Source: Streptomyces sp. MUM 178J (lineage in GTDB: Bacteria; Actinomycetota; Actinomycetes; Streptomycetales; Streptomycetaceae). Taken from it: a stretch of DNA of 64,000 nucleotides. This document shows, in pieces, positions 25,918 to 34,579 of the stretch (positions are counted from its first letter, which is position 1; every line of letters starts with the position of its first letter). Location of the stretch: the NCBI RefSeq assembly GCF_022414575.1, contig NZ_JADWYQ010000033.1:15232-79231 (forward strand), given 5' to 3'. A program made the position numbers and the translations under genes. The notes under the pieces are model-generated. The model ran no database searches. It saw only the letters and a program-made list of their open reading frames with translations, and had not been told where the DNA came from.

Positions 25918-27981
25918 TCACGGCTCCCGCGCGTGGAGCCGTACCAGCGGCAGGAAGGCGTAGCCGTCACCGGCCTCCGCCGGAGGCTCCAGCAGCTGCC
26001 GGTCGACCAGTCTCTCCAACTCCTCCTCGGTGTCCCACGGACCACGACGCAGCACCGCGGCCGCCTCGTACGCCGTGAACACCGAGCCGACGCCCCGGGC
26101 CAGAGCGCCCAGCGTCTCCCGCAGGTCAGGCCCCAGGTCCGCCAGGCCCGACCGCAGCCGGTCGCGGATCGCGAGGTCCCCGGCCACCAACTCGTCCAGC
26201 CTGCGGCTCTCGTCGGAAAGCCGCTCCACCAGTTGCGCCAGCGTCCAGTGCGGCCGCGCCGCCAGCCGCATCCCGAGGATCCGTACGGCAAGCGGAATCC
26301 CGCCGCACAGCAGGGCGAGTTCCTCGGCGGCCTTTCGTTCGCGGAGCACCCGGGACTCGCCCGCGATCCGCTTCAGGAGCGCGACCGACTGGTCCACGGT
26401 GAACGGCTCTACCCTGAAGTGCCTCGCCCCCTCCAGCCCCGAGAGCGGCGCCCGGCTGTTGAGCAGTGCGGCGCCACCCGGCCCCGACGGCAGCAGCGGA
26501 CGCACCGCCCGCTCACCGGCCGCGTCGTCGATGACCACCAGAACCCTGCGGCCCGACACCAGTACCTGGTACAGGCTCGCCGCCGCGTCGACCCCGGCAG
26601 GGAGTTCCGCGGCCGGCACGCCCAGCGCCCGCAGGAAGCCGTGCAGCAGGTCGAGGACCTCCGCCTCCTTGCCGGTGCGCATCCTGGCGTACAGGATCCC
26701 GTCGGGGAACCGCCAGGCGACGGACGCGGCGACGTGCGTGGTAAGGACGCTCTTGCCGACGCCGGCTGGCCCGTACAGCGCGGCGATCAGTGTCGCCCCG
26801 AAAGCGATCTGCGGCCCCTGCCCGGTCAGGTACTGGCGGACCTGGTAGTGCTCGACCCGGCCGACGAAGTCCCCGGCGCTCTTCGGGAGCCCCGCGAGCC
26901 GGACACCGGCGGCGGGTGCCTGCCGTGCGGCGGTGGCCCCGTCCTCGGAGGCGTCGTCCTCCCGGAGCACGGCCATCTGGGCGCCCCGCAGTTCGTCCCC
27001 GGGGCCGATACCGCTCTCCTCGCGCAGCCGCCGGGCGAGCGCGGCGAACAGTTCGAGCGCCTCCGCCCGCCGGCCGGAGCCGGCCAGCGCGGTGCCGAGG
27101 CGGGCGTGCAGCCCCTCGTGCAGGGGCTCGTGACGTGCGATGGGGCCCAGCTGGACCAGCACCTCCTCGCACTGCTCCCGAGCCGGCGTCAGATCGGCGA
27201 ACCGCAGCGCCGCCGCGACGCGACGCCGCGACCATTCGACGGCGGCCGGGTGTTCCTGGAGCGCCGTCGGCATTCCCTCCAGCAGCAGCCCCCTCCACAA
27301 CCGCAACGCCTCTTTCAGGAAGCCCCGTTCAGCCACCGGGTCGTTGCCGGCGTGGGCACGCTCCGCCTCGCCCGTGAGCCGGCTGAACTCCAGGAGGTCG
27401 AGCCGGCCGTCGTCCTCGACCTGGAGTTCATACGCGGCGCCCCGCCGTACAACGGCCATCTCGGCCGCGCCCGGCACCTGGTGCGTTTCCAGCATCAGCC
27501 GGATCCGCGAGACGTACGTGTGGATCAGCTGGCCGAAGGAGTCCGGAGGGGCGTCGCCCCACAGCACCTCGATGATCTCCTCGCGCTCGACCACCGCATT
27601 GGCCTGGAGCGCCAGCAGAGCCAGCAGCCACTGCTGCTTGGGCGTTCCGGCGGCCACGGCCGCCTCTCCCCGCGACGCCGAGAACCGGCCCAGGATCCGC
27701 AGGACCAGAGGGTCGCTCTCCTGGTACACACCGCCCTCGCCGTCCGCCATCCCGGCCACCTGCGCGAGCAGCACCGGGTCGTGCAGGGCCTTGGCGAGCC
27801 GGTGCAGGGATCCGGATCTCGGGGCACGGACCCGGCCGCGCTCGATCTCCCGGAGCGTGCGCAGACCGATGCCGGATCTCTCCGCGAGGTCACGCTGGCT
27901 CACTCCGTTGCGGGTCCGCGCACTGCGCACGATCTCCGCGACGTCCGGCTGTCTGAGTACCGCCGCACTACTACCCTTCAT
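25918..27981 (-). CDS. XRE-SARP-NB-ARC fusion transcriptional regulator
   Basis: A 687-residue regulator with an unusual domain order. Residues 14-66 form an XRE helix-turn-helix (VRSARTRNGVSQRDLAERSG, then GLRTLREIERGR). About 90-190 is an OmpR-type winged helix with WGDAPPDSFGQLIHTYVSRI, and about 190-340 the BTAD domain, together a SARP. About 380-680 is an NB-ARC ATPase with P-loop YGPAGVGKSVLTTHV. It ends without the TPR region seen in AfsR. The start is ATG 27981 after GGGGGAG; longer in-frame readings lack support. It is a likely cluster-situated activator. A small secreted peptide is encoded 76 bases upstream on the same strand. Confidence 0.87.
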   Translation of the reverse strand: MKGSSAAVLRQPDVAEIVRSARTRNGVSQRDLAERSGIGLRTLREIERGRVRAPRSGSLHRLAKALHDPVLLAQVAGMADGEGGVYQESDPLVLRILGRFSASRGEAAVAAGTPKQQWLLALLALQANAVVEREEIIEVLWGDAPPDSFGQLIHTYVSRIRLMLETHQVPGAAEMAVVRRGAAYELQVEDDGRLDLLEFSRLTGEAERAHAGNDPVAERGFLKEALRLWRGLLLEGMPTALQEHPAAVEWSRRRVAAALRFADLTPAREQCEEVLVQLGPIARHEPLHEGLHARLGTALAGSGRRAEALELFAALARRLREESGIGPGDELRGAQMAVLREDDASEDGATAARQAPAAGVRLAGLPKSAGDFVGRVEHYQVRQYLTGQGPQIAFGATLIAALYGPAGVGKSVLTTHVAASVAWRFPDGILYARMRTGKEAEVLDLLHGFLRALGVPAAELPAGVDAAASLYQVLVSGRRVLVVIDDAAGERAVRPLLPSGPGGAALLNSRAPLSGLEGARHFRVEPFTVDQSVALLKRIAGESRVLRERKAAEELALLCGGIPLAVRILGMRLAARPHWTLAQLVERLSDESRRLDELVAGDLAIRDRLRSGLADLGPDLRETLGALARGVGSVFTAYEAAAVLRRGPWDTEEELERLVDRQLLEPPAEAGDGYAFLPLVRLHAREP

Positions 27982-28057
27982 GATCTCCCCCGGTTTGATG
28001 TCCGTCGTGTCGTACCGGGCCGTCAAAATCCCCCTTTGACGGACCGCTCCGGCTCCT

Positions 28058-28237
28058 TCACCTGCTGTTCCATTCCTGCAGCACGTCGGCGACCGGCTGG
28101 TCCACACCGACACCGGCGGCCACGCTCACCGGGGCATCAGTCCGCTCCGACGGGAGGGCCGCGGCCGTGAACGGGAGGGCGACCAGGGCGGCGGCGACGA
28201 GGGTGGAGCGCAGGGCGGGGGTGGTGATGATTCGCAT
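28058..28237 (-). CDS. Small secreted peptide (59 aa), unknown
   Basis: A short gene encoding MRIITTPALRSTLVAAALVA, then LPFTAAALPSERTDAPVSVA, then a tail ending DVLQEWNSR. The first 28 or so residues form a signal peptide: Arg, then a hydrophobic core LVAAALVALPFTAAA with an AxA-like cleavage zone. The mature part would be about 30 residues, acidic with one Trp. It lies between two SARP-type regulators on their strand, 76 bases ahead of the XRE-SARP start. An upstream A+T-rich stretch (28240-28370) can hold a promoter. I do not recognise a family. The context recalls secreted signalling peptides linked to regulators, but this is inference. The ribosome site is weak. Confidence 0.5.
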   Translation of the reverse strand: MRIITTPALRSTLVAAALVALPFTAAALPSERTDAPVSVAAGVGVDQPVADVLQEWNSR

Positions 28238-28373
28238 CGTAAGTTCTGCCGATCACTCGTTGTTCTTGCTGTCGAGGACGACACTTTCAAGCCCCAATCT
28301 ATGCTCGATAGTCACTGGATATACGCCCTTACCTGCATAAACAGCGAGATCTACGGCATGTGGCACTGACGGT

Positions 28374-31300
28374 TCACGCCATGGCCCCGACCGAGGCGAT
28401 CAGCCGCGACGCGTCGTCGGCATCGGGCAGCCCCAGCCGCGTGAACACCGCGTACGCCTGCCGCGCCCGGGCCACCGCCGCCTCGTCCTCGCCGAGATCG
28501 GCCAGGGCCCACCCGAGCACGAGCAGGGACAGCCCCTGGTCGCGTTCGGCACCACGGCGCTCGCTGAGCTCCAGGGCGCGACCCGCCTCCCGTACCGCCT
28601 CGTCGCACCGGCCCATGACCCGCAGCGTCTCCGCGAGCCGGAACCGGGCCTGGGCCTCCTGGCCGCGGATCTGCCAGGTTTCGCAGAGGTCCACACACTG
28701 CGTGTGAGCCGACAGGGCCTCGGCGTGACGGCCCAGCTCGTGCAGGGCCATGGCCCGTACGTACAGCGCGTACGCGACGCAGTGCTGGTCCGCGACTCCG
28801 CGCAGCGCGTCGAGCGCCGTGTCACAGGCGAGCAGCGCCTCCTCGGCCCGGCCCGTACGCAGCCCGGCCTGCGCCGCGTTCAGCGAGCTGACCAGTTCCC
28901 CGGACAACTGGCCGAGCCGGCGCGCGAGGTCGACGGACTGGTCGTAGCAGCTCACCGCCTCCTCGTACCGGTGCAGGAACTGTGCGATCAGACCCCGGTC
29001 GTTGAGGGTCTGCCGGAAGATGACCAGGTCACCGGCCCGCTCACAGGCCTCGGCGGCACGGCGGGTGAGCACCGCGGCCGCCTCCAGCCGTGCGCTCTGC
29101 AGGGCGGCGTTGCCGCACACGAACAGGCCGCGGCCCGCGGCCCGGTCGTCACCCGCGCGCGCGGCGGCGTCGGCCAGCCCGGCCGCGGCCGCGGCGAGTT
29201 CCGCGTAGGGAATGTCCTTGCCGAACGGGGTGACGGCGATGACCAGGTCGGCCGCCACCCGCAGGAGGTGGGCGGATCCCCTGGCCGGGCTCTGGGCGGC
29301 CAGCGCCACCGCGCTGATGAGGCAGTCGAACTCGGCCGTCACCCAGGCCCGCGCCTGGACGAGATCGGCGAAGGCGGGCGCGCACGCGGACCCGCCGGGG
29401 AGGAAGACCTCGTCGGCGTCGCCGGGCGCCACGCACTGGAAGGCCGCACGGGCGCGGGCCAGCAGGTGGTCCAGGAGCGGGGCGAGTGCGGCGACCGCCG
29501 TCTCGGGGTTCCGCTCGCCTGGGGGCGGGGGGAGCTGAAGGGCAAAGGCCCGGACCAGGTCGTGATAGCGGTAGCGGCCGGGCTGCGGTGCCTCCAGCAT
29601 GGCGGCGTCCACTAGCGACTCCAGCAGGTCCTCGGCCGTGTACTCGTCGAGGCCGAGGGCCGCCGCGGCCGCCTCCAGCCCGATGCCCAGCCGGCCGACG
29701 GGGGCGAGCAGCCGGAAGGCCCGCGCTTGGTCCTCGGGCAGCTGCTGGTAGCCGACTTCGAAGACGGTGGCCATCGCCATGTCTCCGGCGCGCAGTTCGC
29801 CGATGCGGCACCGCTCGCCGACGAGACGGCGGGTCATGGTCGCGATCTGCCAGTGCGGCCGCGCGGCGAGCCGGGAGGCCACGATGCGCACGGCGAGCGG
29901 CAGATGACCACAGGCGCTCACCAGTTCGACAGCGGCGTCCTCTTCGGCCTCGACGCGCGCGGCTCCGACGATCGCCGCGAGCAGGCCCTTCGCCTCCTCG
30001 GTCCCGAAGGCGTCCAGGGCCACCGCGGCGGGGGTGGAGATGCCGACCGCCCGGGTCCGGCTGGTGACGATGACACCGCAGTCGGCGGAGCCGGGCAGCA
30101 GGGGCCTGACCTGGGCGGCGTCCCGGGCGTCGTCCAGGAAGAGCAGCATGCGCCGGCCGTCGAGCATCGTACGGAACAGACGCGCGCGGTCCTCTGCCAC
30201 GGGGGGAAGGGCGTGGGCCGCCACGCCCAGCGCGCAGAGCAGGCTGCCGAGGACGGTCGTGGGGGCGGCCGGGTCCATTCCGCTGCCCCGCAGGTCGACG
30301 TGGAGCTGTCCGCCCGGGAAGCTCTCCTTGACCTGGTGCGCGACCCGCAGCGCCAGCGTGGTCTTGCCGATGCCGCCCATTCCGCTGACCAGCGCCACGG
30401 GCAGCGACGTGCGCGCCGGATCGGTGAGCACCTTGCACAGATCCTCCACCTGGCTGGTACGGCCGATGAAGTCGGAGGTGTCGGCGGGGAGCTGGGCCGG
30501 CCGGGCGACGGCGGGAGCCGGGTCGTCCGCGGGGAGGGGGTCAGGGTCCTCCCGCAGGGGTGCGGGCGCCGGTGAGGGCGCGGTGGAGGTGCGACCGCTC
30601 GCCGTCTCCTCCCGCACCGGGAGGCTGAGCAGGGGATCGCCGCCCAGGACCCGCTGGTGCAGCGCGGCGAGCTCGGGCCCGGGATCGATGCCCAACTCGG
30701 CGGCCAGGACACTGCGGGCCCGGCCGTAGACGGCGAGGGCGTCGGCCTGGCGCCCCCTGGCCACCAGGGCCCGCATGAGGAACCCGTAGGGCCGCTCCCG
30801 TAGCGGCTGTTCGTGCGTGTACACGGTGAGGCTCGGGATGAGGGCCGCGTACCGGCCGGCGCGCAGATCGCACTCGAAGAGGTCCTCCAGCAGGCTGAGC
30901 CGCAGTTCCTCGCACCTGACGCGGTACTGCTCCGCGAACGGCCCCGGAACACCGGCCAGCGGGGCGCCCTGCCAGAGCGCGACGGCCTCGTTCAGCAGCC
31001 GGCCGCACGCGTCGTCGTCGCCCTCCCCGCTCGCCCGCGCCGCGTCCGCCGCCAGCCGTTCGGCGCGGTGCACGTCGACCGCGAGCGGCGAGATCGCCAG
31101 TCGGTAGCCGTCGCGCTGCGAGAGGAGCAGCGCGGGAGAGGCGGCCTGCTCCTCCAAGGCGTTGCGCAGCCGCCAGACGTACGTGCGCAGACTCGCCAGG
31201 GCCGAGCCGGGCGGTTCCTCCCCCCAGACGGAGGCGATCAGTTCGTGCGTGGCGATGACCCGGTCCGGCCGGAGGGCCAGCGCCACCAACAGGGCCTGCT

Positions 31301-31385
31301 GCTGTGGAGAGCCCACCGCCACCGGAGCCCCGTCACGGCGTACGCGCACGGCTCCGAGCACGCTGAACTCAATGCTTCCCCCCAC
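28374..31385 (-). CDS. AfsR/SARP-family regulator with NB-ARC and TPR regions
   Basis: A 1003-residue regulator. Residues 1-95 are a winged-helix DNA-binding domain (FSVLGAVRVRRDGAPVAVGS, with WGEEPPGSALASLRTYVWRLR). About 100-245 is BTAD. About 300-560 is an NB-ARC ATPase (P-loop VSGMGGIGKTTLALRVAHQV, kinase-2-like MLLFLDDA). From about 700 the Ala/Leu-rich helical repeats resemble TPRs (SLNAAQAGLRTGRAEEALLA, ALYVRAMALHELGRHAEALS). This is the AfsR plan. The GTG start follows a G-rich stretch. It is likely a pathway or global activator. Adjacent XRE-SARP and secreted peptide genes suggest a regulatory island at the cluster end. Confidence 0.92.
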   Translation of the reverse strand: MGGSIEFSVLGAVRVRRDGAPVAVGSPQQQALLVALALRPDRVIATHELIASVWGEEPPGSALASLRTYVWRLRNALEEQAASPALLLSQRDGYRLAISPLAVDVHRAERLAADAARASGEGDDDACGRLLNEAVALWQGAPLAGVPGPFAEQYRVRCEELRLSLLEDLFECDLRAGRYAALIPSLTVYTHEQPLRERPYGFLMRALVARGRQADALAVYGRARSVLAAELGIDPGPELAALHQRVLGGDPLLSLPVREETASGRTSTAPSPAPAPLREDPDPLPADDPAPAVARPAQLPADTSDFIGRTSQVEDLCKVLTDPARTSLPVALVSGMGGIGKTTLALRVAHQVKESFPGGQLHVDLRGSGMDPAAPTTVLGSLLCALGVAAHALPPVAEDRARLFRTMLDGRRMLLFLDDARDAAQVRPLLPGSADCGVIVTSRTRAVGISTPAAVALDAFGTEEAKGLLAAIVGAARVEAEEDAAVELVSACGHLPLAVRIVASRLAARPHWQIATMTRRLVGERCRIGELRAGDMAMATVFEVGYQQLPEDQARAFRLLAPVGRLGIGLEAAAAALGLDEYTAEDLLESLVDAAMLEAPQPGRYRYHDLVRAFALQLPPPPGERNPETAVAALAPLLDHLLARARAAFQCVAPGDADEVFLPGGSACAPAFADLVQARAWVTAEFDCLISAVALAAQSPARGSAHLLRVAADLVIAVTPFGKDIPYAELAAAAAGLADAAARAGDDRAAGRGLFVCGNAALQSARLEAAAVLTRRAAEACERAGDLVIFRQTLNDRGLIAQFLHRYEEAVSCYDQSVDLARRLGQLSGELVSSLNAAQAGLRTGRAEEALLACDTALDALRGVADQHCVAYALYVRAMALHELGRHAEALSAHTQCVDLCETWQIRGQEAQARFRLAETLRVMGRCDEAVREAGRALELSERRGAERDQGLSLLVLGWALADLGEDEAAVARARQAYAVFTRLGLPDADDASRLIASVGAMA

Positions 31386-31513
31386 GGCTACCGTACCCCC
31401 GTACGTCGATCGCCCCCAAGATCAATAGGCACGATACAGGGGCCCCTCATGAGCGAGATCGCCTCAGCCGGCCACAAGAGTGACCGAAAACCGCCTGCCC
31501 CGACATGCCCCCC

Positions 31514-33037
31514 TCATTCCTGCACCAGCACCACCTGAACCACGAACGGCAGCGTCTCGACGACCTGCGGATCGTGATCCAGCAGTACCACGAAGGGAGT
31601 CGACCCCGTGGCCCTCAGCGCCTCGACATAGCGGGCCCCACCGCTCATAAGGCACGCTTCCGGGAACCAGGGCGCGGGCTCTTCCTGCTCCGGCCTTACC
31701 GCGGGTACGTCACCGACGGGACACCGCCCGGCGGACAGCACCCGCTCGGCCGCCCTCCGCACGGCCTCGTCCTGGGTGGCGCCGGACGCCAGTGCGGTTC
31801 TGTGGCCGATTCTGATGGCACAAGCCGGCACCCCCAGCAGCGCCGAGAGGTCGTGGGCGACGGGAACTCCCGACAGATGCAGAGCCGCCAGGACCTCGGT
31901 GAGCCCGGCCTCCTGCGCGGCCTCGTGGACGGGCAGGACCAACCGGGGCACACGCGTTCCGGATTCGGCCAAGCGGCGCGCCAGCAGGGAGTCACAATGC
32001 TGAGCCAGCCCGGCTGCCACGGCGTGCGCCCACGTCAGTCCGGCGGCCGCCCCCACCGGCACTCGTGTCCGCGCACCCGGCTCCGGCGCCGGGCAGGCGT
32101 CCCGCGCGGACAGCCTGCGCAGGCCTCCGGTGACCAGGTCCAAGCCCCAGACGCCGGGCGCTCCTCCGGCGAGGGCACGGGCCACCAGAGCCGAGTAGGA
32201 CGCCAGAGCCGCGAGCAGCGCCGTGAGGCGCGCCGTCCCGGGGTCACCGCCGTGCCCGGTCACCGTGGTATCCGGAGCCCCGGCGTGGCCGACGACCGCC
32301 ACCTCGCACTCCCAGAGGCGGTAGGGCTCCTCGCCGCTTACCCTCGTGTCCACCACGTCCACCACCCCGGTCCACGGGTCCATGACCGCGCCGCCCCCCT
32401 CCAGCAGCGGCCCGGCTTCCACGCCGGCTCCCCCCAGTCGTCCCAGGAAGGCCGCCCGCGCCGCGGCCTCACCGACCTCCCGCGGGGCGGGCAGCGGCAG
32501 ACAAAGGTGCCGACTGGTCTCCCCCGTCCGCAGGTCGGTCCGCACCAGATACGGATCCCCCGGCGAGCCGTCACCCCATCGCAGCAGGGCACCAGCCAAC
32601 CACTCGCCGACGGCCCCCCGCGAAGCGCTCAGTCCCGGCCCGGCCATCGCGACACCGCGCAGCCGCCGCCAGCCGACGGCCGCGCCCGTATGGCCGGCAG
32701 CCCCGAACGGCCCCGCCCACATCTCGTCGCCGCGGGCCAGCACCTGTCCGAGCGATACCCCGGCCCCGGCACACCGCTCGGCCGTCGCGGCGAGCTCCCT
32801 GACCGACCCGGAAACCTGGAGCACGACGTCGTCCCCGCCGAACGCCGCGCCATCGGCCTCGACACGCACCCCCGGGAGCCCGCCAACGGCCCCGGCCCCG
32901 GCCGGATCCGTGGGCCGCACCCGAAAGTCACGACAGCCGGCCCGAAGAACACCGTCCACCAGCCCCGCCAGCGCGGCCCCGCCCCCGAGGAGCACCAACT
33001 GCCCCGGCTGCAACCCACCACTCAGCCACGAACGCAC
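31514..33037 (-). pseudogene. Degenerate TOMM cyclodehydratase-like protein (Ocin-ThiF/YcaO remnant)
   Basis: A 507-residue reading frame. The N-terminal third looks like the E1/Ocin-ThiF partner domain of azoline-forming cyclodehydratases: the Rossmann-like VLLGGGAALAGLVDGVLRAG, then WAGPFGAAGHTGAAVGWRRL, where family members have GP...PG..ACY.C..R; both zinc Cys positions are missing. The C-terminal part follows the YcaO layout (MDPWTGVVDVVDTRV, then GHGGDPGTARLTALLAALAS), but the ATP-binding Glu residues of the usual AEAxERY helix are absent, and there is no PxPxP tail. It starts with GTG directly after an in-frame TAG and without a ribosome site, so the 5' end may be lost. It neighbours a broken IS element. 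Either a decayed gene or a non-catalytic paralogue. Confidence 0.45.
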
Positions 33038-33233
33038 CTACCGGCCCCTGTCCCTCTGGTCGCTCCCACAAAGGCTCTGCGAGCCTCCAGCGTCCAGAGA
33101 AAGGGGTCCCGATAGTCATCCCATCGACGCCCGCGATGCCGCCATCTCTACGGGACGGCTCCCCCGAGCCTCTCCCCCAGCGAATCAGCCACTGGCCGGG
33201 GTCACGTCCAGGGGCGTGGTGTACGACTGAGGA

Positions 33234-33263
33234 TGTGAGGGCCGCCGGAGGCGGTCCCTCACA
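33234..33263. other. Hairpin at the truncated end of the IS element
   Basis: An inverted repeat with arms 33234-33246 and 33250-33263 (TGTGAGGG...CCCTCACA; one bulged base). It lies between the left terminal repeat and the broken transposase end. It could end the transposase transcript or block read-through into the element. Confidence 0.6.
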
Positions 33264-33267
33264 TGGC

Positions 33268-34147
33268 TCAATGGCCGATCGCCTCCGCGTCGGGCTGCTC
33301 GAACACCGCCCGCAACAAGGTCATCACTCCGCTGACCGCGGACTTCGGAACCAGCGGCGCCAGATTTCGGGCGTAATGCGTTCGGCACCGCTGCCACGAA
33401 GATCCGGGCAGCGTGGCGCCGATCGCGTCGACCAGGCCCTGATGGGCGTCGGAGATCACCAGCTTCACGCCGGACAGGCCGCGGGCGACCAGCGAGCGGA
33501 AGAAGGCGAGCCAGCCGGCACTGTCCTCGCAGGTCACCGCGTCCAGACCGATGACCTCGCACCGGCCCTCGCCATTCACGCCGACCGCGACCAGGCAAGC
33601 GATGTTCACCACCCGGCCCTCCTCGCGGACCTTCATGGTCAGCGCGCCCGCCCACACGAACACATACGGGCCCGCATCCAGCGGCCGGTTGCGCCCCGCA
33701 TCCAGCTGGTCGTCCAAGTGCTTGACGAGAGCAGAGACTTGGGACTTTGACAGCTGTGCGACCCCGAGGTCCTTCGCGATCCCTTCGACCCGGCGGGTGC
33801 TCACGCCACGCACATAGCAGGTGGCGATCACACTCATCAGTGCCTGCTCGGAGCGGCGGCGGCGTTCCCAGCAGCCACTCGGGAAAGTAGGAGCCCTGAC
33901 GCAGCCGGGGCACGGCCAGCTCGACGGTGCCGGCCCTGGTGTCCCACTCGCGGGGGCGGTAGCCGTTGCGGCGGTTGACGCGCTCGGGGCTCACTTCCCG
34001 GTACTCGGCATTGCACTGGTCCTGGGCATCCGCGCTCATCAGCGCGTTCGCGAAGGTCGCGAGCATCTGCCGGACCAGGTCGGGACTCGCCGAGGCGAGG
34101 TAGTCCTCCAGCAACTCGGGAAACGAGACACTGTGCGGAGCGGTCAT
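33268..34147 (-). pseudogene. IS256-family transposase, frameshifted and 3'-truncated
   Basis: The frame opens at ATG 34147 (after GAAAGG) with MTAPHSVSFPELLEDYLASA and reads through RVNRRNGYRPREWDTRAGT and ...SYFPEWLL. It is then shifted by one extra G in the run at 33867-33869. The reading continues in the next frame as ERRRRSEQALMSVIATCYVR, VSTRRVEGIAKDLG and GLSGVKLVISDAHQGLVDAI, and stops at 33268 after about 290 residues, where the family has about 400. The first catalytic Asp region reads VWAGALTMKV where relatives have an Asp in place of the Gly. Frameshift, missing C terminus with the catalytic Glu, and lost Asp together make it inactive. Confidence 0.88.
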
Positions 34148-34320
34148 CGGACGGCCTTTCTCGGAGATCTTGAAGCGTTCTCCCGGAGGCTCAGCCGATG
34201 ACCGCTGCCTTATGCCCCACGCCACCCGCGTGCCCGCTCAAACCACCCCGACCAGCAACGACCTCAACAACCCGCCGTACACCACATCCGTGGACGTGAC
34301 CCTGGCCGCGCACCGGCTGC

Positions 34321-34579
34321 GCGTCAAATGAGCGTCAGCCTGGCCGGACCGCGCGAGCCCCGCCGCCCCCTCAGGTGCTCCGAGCCCAGCGAGGGAAACT
34401 GCAGCGCCACCATTCAAGCGCGGCGATACCTGACCCCGACGGCGCCGTGCAGAGCCGAATCAGTGCCCGGCCCCGCCACGACGGCTCCCTCGCCGAGTAG
34501 TAGAGAACGTACAGGTCAGGGACGGTTTTTCGGTCTCGCCAGCGGGCTGCCGGGTACCCGGAGCGTCAAATGAGCGTCA
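34321..34579 (+). repeat. 17-bp direct repeat pair flanking 225 bp
   Basis: GCGTCAAATGAGCGTCA occurs at 34321-34337 and again at 34563-34579, both just outside the right terminal repeat of the IS remnant. Each copy itself contains GCGTCA twice. The intervening sequence has no supportable gene. The arrangement suggests a small duplication or excision scar next to the insertion sequence. Confidence 0.7.

Larger units (their letters stand above)
33194..34307 (-). mobile_element. IS256-family insertion sequence remnant
   Basis: A 1,114-base remnant bounded by 31-base terminal inverted repeats at 33194-33224 and 34277-34307. They match at 27 of 31 positions (GGCC.GGGTCACGTCCA.GG...GTGGTGTAC inward). 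The transposase runs on the minus strand inside. The element is shorter than usual because the 3' third of the transposase is missing. I find no target-site duplication in the flanks, so the insertion is old or its flanks were rearranged. It marks the boundary between the gene cluster and the conserved chromosome. Confidence 0.8.

Noticed and set aside
25918..28113. Longer start for the XRE-SARP gene including 44 extra residues
   Set aside because: The extension runs through the stop of the secreted-peptide gene and has no helix or motif; ATG 27981 has a good GGGGGAG site.
34198..34331. Two short overlapping open frames (33 and 39 codons) that could be RiPP precursors for the degenerate cyclodehydratase
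   Set aside because: They overlap the right terminal repeat of the IS remnant (34277-34307), show no Cys/Ser/Thr core of TOMM type after a leader, and are best explained as element-end sequence.
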